Assembly: GCA_027578815.1 (NCBI GenBank)
Contig: JANBTH010000032.1
Span: 1-51,392, forward strand
Length of the DNA: 51,392 nt
Direction of reading: 5' to 3'
Source: Coemansia sp. RSA 1804
Lineage: Eukaryota; Kickxellomycota; Kickxellomycetes; Kickxellales; Kickxellaceae
In this document: in pieces, positions 48,130 to 51,392 of the stretch
How the letters are laid out: each line of letters starts with the position of its first letter
Numbering within the stretch: position 1 is the stretch's first letter
Notes under the pieces: generated by a model
Databases searched by the model: none
What the model saw: only the letters and a program-made list of their open reading frames with translations
Told to the model about the DNA's origin: nothing
Position numbers and translations under genes: made by a program

Positions 48130-51100
48130 TTATTCATTTATAGAATTTAACCAAGTTAAATATTCTTCTATTTTAACTATTTCTAAAAGAATAGGCATAC
48201 CAAAATGAAAAACACCACATAATTCTGAACATTGACCATAAAAATTACCTATTCTATCAAAATGACAAGTAATTGTATTTAATCTACCAGGAACAGCATC
48301 AATTTTAAAACCTGCGGATGGTATAGTAAAACTATGTACAACATCACTAGAAGAAGTTATAATTTTAATAGGTATACCAACAGGTAAAACAGGATTATTA
48401 TCTAATTCTAATAATCTAAATTGTCCCTTTTCTAAATCTTCTGTTGGTTGCATAAATGAATCAAAAGAAATATCACTATTATAATCTGGATATTCGTAAC
48501 TCCAATACCATTGGTGCTATGTCAATATATTAATATATTTTGACAATAATCGACTATACATAAAGCCCTTTAAATGTATTAATACATATACGGACCTACA
48601 AGTGACCAAGTCTGTAGCAATAAATATAAAAAATAAAATTATTTACTGACGGTCTTGTATAATTATATGGTATTAAAATTTAATTATATTTTAACCGTTT
48701 TCACTTGTATCGCCTAAAAATTCATAAATAAAAATTATTTATAAAATTTTTAAAGATTTCTGTCGAAATCTTAGAATATAAAATAGTTTTATTTTATACT
48801 CACGACTATTATATATTTATATTGTGTTAAAAGAATTTTATATTTCAAATTTTTTATGTTTAATCTTTATTTTTAAAATCTATTTTATATAACATATTTG
48901 GATGAATATATGGTAATACTAAATCTTTTAAATTTTTCATAGAATCAGCTTTAATGTATAAAGACCATTGACCTTTAGTTTGAATTTTTTGAACTGTACA
49001 ATTTAAATTAAATTTTTTTTTTAATAAATCTCTTAAAAATTCAACTTTTTCTAAAGTAAAACTATTTGTTGCGATTCTTACTCCATATTTAGTAAAACCT
49101 CCATCATCCATAATCCAAATAACTAAAGCTAATGGATCTAAATATTTTTCCGAACAACTTCGTTGTTCAGTTTTTTTATATTCCTATTCTATTCCTATTC
49201 ATACCTTTTTTTATAATTATAATTTGTTCTAATCCTTCTTTAGTTAAATGTCCTTTTTTTTCTATTATACTAGCAGCTTTATAAAAATCTAAAAAATCTT
49301 TTAATTTTGAACCTAAAATAGGATATTTTATCAAAAATGGTATTATTTTTGTATTAATATCAAAAAATTTTACTACTTCATAATTAATACAATTTGATAT
49401 TTTTTCAATTGAACCACAATCTAGATATTTTATTAAACTTTCCATTAATTTTTTATCAATTATATTTTAAGTTATTCTAAATCTTAATGATACTGCTGAT
49501 CCTATTTTAGATTTAGAATTTTTTTGAATTCTTATATCAAAAGAAGATTCTCCATCAATAAATCCAGCTAACCAATGTGGATTTTTTATTTTTTGATCTA
49601 TAACTATAGGTCTTTCAATTGGTATTATATTAGGAAATTCAACTTTTAATTGTTCAGATAATCCTAAATTCATTGAGGCTCTTATACTAATAATATTTAA
49701 TAAACCTTCTAGTGTTTTATGTTCATCATTTTTTATTAAATTAAATATTTTTTTAAATAATTTAAAATCTGCTTGTTTTTTAGTTAATAAAGGATATAAA
49801 TCAAAATGTTTTATAACTACTGGAAGATCTTTAAAGGAATTTATAATATATATATAAGAATTTGTTTGTTCATAAATATTACCTACTCCAAAATAATTTT
49901 TTATTTTATTTAACAAATTAATATCTTTTTTATGAAGATTTATTTGAAAACATGGTTGTATTCTCCAACCTATTTTTAAACTTTTATTTTTGGTTATTAT
50001 TATTGAAAAATTTGATTCACCATCTGCAAAACCTGTTATATAATAAGAATTTAATATATTTGTTTTTGAATTATTTAGTGTACTATAAAATCTATTTTCT
50101 TTTTTATTTTTCAATAATAACCCTCCGTTGTCTGAAAACGACAGGGAAGAATATATAGAATTTTTATATAAACCAATTTTATATCTCATAGTAGGTAAAA
50201 TATATGGTAAAACTATAATTTGTAATAATTTTTCAGATTCTTTTGATATTATTATAACATAAAAATCTTTTTTATCTTTATAAATATTACAAATTAAACT
50301 GAATTTATTATTAAACATTTTTATTAATTTTTCAATATCTTGGTATCTTTTTAAATTAGTAGATAATTCGATTCTTCCATTTATATATTTTGCAGAAAAC
50401 ATACACCATATAGCCAAGGCCACGGAATCTATATATTTTTCTAATTCTATTTTAAATACTTTAATACCTTTATTATAAAACATTTTATGTATCCAATTAA
50501 AACTTCTAAAAGAAAAAGTATTAAATTCATATCCAAAATATTCTTTTATTTCATTATTTTTTTTAAGTTTTCTAGTATATTTTCTAGGTAATAAATTAGT
50601 ACAATAACCATTATTATAAAAAAATTTATATAACCAAAATAAATAATCTTTATGTATAATACTTTGTTTAAATATTAATCTTATACCCTCTTTAGATTTT
50701 CTATTTGCATAACCATCACCTAATAATGAACCTATAATTACACTAATTATTTGTTTATTATGAGGTCCAATTCTTTTATTAGCTCTTATATTAGGAATAT
50801 AAAAAAAAATAAAAAAAGATTTAATTAAATTATTATCTAAAATATATTTTTTTTCATCTATATTTAATAAGCAAGGAATTACTTGGTTATTAAAATAGAT
50901 ATCTTTTATTTTATTTAAAATATATAATATTAGGCCACCTAATAAGAAACCTATTACTTTTATTGTTACATTAGTTTCTTCAATTTCATCTATTAAATAA
51001 ATTAATCTAAAACTAGGAAAAGCAATACATGTTAAAATTAAAGCTGGTGTACAAGTCCAAATTATTTCTAATATAGGATTATGATTACTATATTTATAAG

Positions 51101-51299
51101 ATATTGATTTTCCTACAAATTTAGAAAAAATAGATATAAAAACCCATATAATTAATATAAAAATTATTACTTCATAATAATAAATATAACCATTTAATGT
51201 ATCTATACCTTCCATTGATGTTGTCGCACTATCTTGATATGAAATTTGCCATGGTTCAGGTGCATCATTCCATAAAATAATTTTATTTAATAATTTCAT
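48130..51299 (-). CDS. cox2: Cytochrome c oxidase subunit 2, two exons
   Basis: Exon 1 is 51299-50949 and exon 2 is 48516-48130. The junction VTIKVIG + HQWYWSYEYPDY is the conserved Cox2 block. CuA ligands are seen in FYGQCSELCGVFHFGM with the upstream His in DVVHSFTIPS. Two N-terminal membrane helices and NDAPEPWQISYQDSATT at the start. About 246 residues, normal for the subunit that accepts electrons from cytochrome c. The 5' exon ends in T (GTAATAGGT) and the intron ends in G. Confidence 0.97.
48860..49151 (-). pseudogene. Segment C: orphan C-terminal half of a LAGLIDADG HEG in the cox2 intron
   Basis: Reads SEKYLDPLALVIWIMDDGGF, then TNSFTLEKVEFLRDLLKK and VLPYIHPNMLYKIDFKNKD. It matches the second half of segment A (EKYIDSVALAIWCMFSAKY ... 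VLPYILPTMRYKI) but keeps the acidic motif. It begins at a GAAC...GTTC hairpin (49152-49168) and has no start of its own, so it looks like the displaced original C-terminus of the HEG. Confidence 0.8.
49152..49168. repeat. GAAC...GTTC hairpin element at the HEG B/C junction
   Basis: GAACAAC, TTC, GTTGTTC, with flanks CC and AG. It separates segments B and C of the composite cox2 HEG. Confidence 0.65.
49176..50948 (-). pseudogene. Composite LAGLIDADG ORF in cox2 intron (segments A and B)
   Basis: The frame runs from cox2 exon 1 to a stop at 49467-49469, then continues in the same frame to 49176. Segment A (to ~50160): RIGPHNKQIISVIIGSLLGD and VALAIWCMFSAKYINGR, a cox3-intron-like HEG whose second motif has lost WIMDDG; it ends VLPYILPTMRYKIG. 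A GC-rich stretch (50121-50147) marks the join to segment B: YYITGFADGESNFSI and HWLAGFIDGESSFDI, the other LAGLIDADG subfamily. The stop falls in FRIT-stop-NIIDKKLMESLI where cox1-i7 has FHITQHDKDLELMK, so Gln became TAA. Segment B ends KKGMNRNRIGI. Confidence 0.85.
50121..50147. repeat. GC-rich element at the HEG A/B junction
   Basis: CCCTCCGTTGTC ... GACAGGG: an imperfect hairpin unusually rich in GC for this region, read in frame between segments A and B. Confidence 0.5.
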
Positions 51300-51392
51300 A
51301 AATTATTTTTTTTATTTTTTTTTTTGATATCTAATTTAAATAAATTTTTGAAATAAAATTTCAAATTAATTAATAAAATTTATATTATATTA

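Larger units (their letters stand above)
48517..50948 (-). mobile_element. Group I intron of cox2 with a composite HEG
   Basis: A 2432-nt intron, about twice the length of the others, because it holds remains of two LAGLIDADG families in series. The non-coding core is in the last ~340 nt (48517-48859). Confidence 0.88.

Noticed and set aside
1..51392. TAA reassigned to Gln, because many stops fall at Gln positions
   Set aside because: The conserved respiratory genes have no internal TAA, use CAA for Gln and end in TAA. Decay of relics explains the pattern.
1..51392. TGA read as Trp
   Set aside because: Every Trp codon I checked in cob, cox1, cox2, cox3 and nad genes is TGG, and trnW is not in the window, so the sequence gives no support either way.
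1..51392. CRISPR array
   Set aside because: No regularly spaced direct repeats; the short repeats here are dispersed hairpins, and the one tandem repeat has only two copies and no spacers.

Overview
The window is a large, very AT-rich piece of a fungal mitochondrial genome. It carries a large-subunit rRNA gene, subunits of respiratory complexes I, III, IV and V, 19 tRNA genes, at least 14 group I introns with homing endonuclease genes (HEGs), and remains of linear mitochondrial plasmids (phage-type RNA polymerase and family B DNA polymerase). That combination is typical of filamentous fungi; the lineage cannot be told from this reading. Every Trp codon I checked in the conserved genes is TGG, so nothing here requires TGA to mean Trp. 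The window is not a closed circle. rnl is cut at position 1 and its 3' end does not reappear at the right edge. rns, nad5, atp9, rps3 and the tRNAs for Asp, Gln, Val, Trp and Leu(UAG) were not found.

Layout. Positions 1-28036 are all on the minus strand: rnl (one intron with a GIY-YIG ORF), atp8, nad4 (two introns), atp6, a decayed HEG, cox3 (one intron), nad2, and a 13.2-kb cox1 with eleven exons and ten introns, one exon being only 14 nt. Positions 28060-41142 are bounded by a 288-bp inverted repeat, one copy just upstream of cox1 and the other just upstream of cob. Between the copies lie nad1, nad6, trnA, an orphan membrane-protein gene and scattered, stop-ridden rpo and dpo relics in a roughly mirror-image arrangement. 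cob (plus strand) follows, then a third major rpo relic. From 44.9 kb to the end, on the minus strand, come the tRNA cluster with nad3 and nad4L, and cox2 with one intron holding a composite HEG.

How it fits together. The conserved genes encode inner-membrane subunits of NADH dehydrogenase (nad1, 2, 3, 4, 4L, 6), complex III (cob), cytochrome oxidase (cox1-3) and ATP synthase (atp6, atp8). Most of the extra length is selfish DNA: introns with LAGLIDADG or GIY-YIG endonucleases in every state from intact to wrecked, plus plasmid debris. Three conserved genes (nad1, cob, nad4) carry long C-terminal extensions. Those of nad1 and cob resemble the free-standing membrane ORFs that sit among the plasmid relics, suggesting a mobile membrane-protein module that has been appended to respiratory genes. 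Short GC-rich hairpins are scattered through spacers, introns and HEGs, including both junctions of the composite cox2 HEG.
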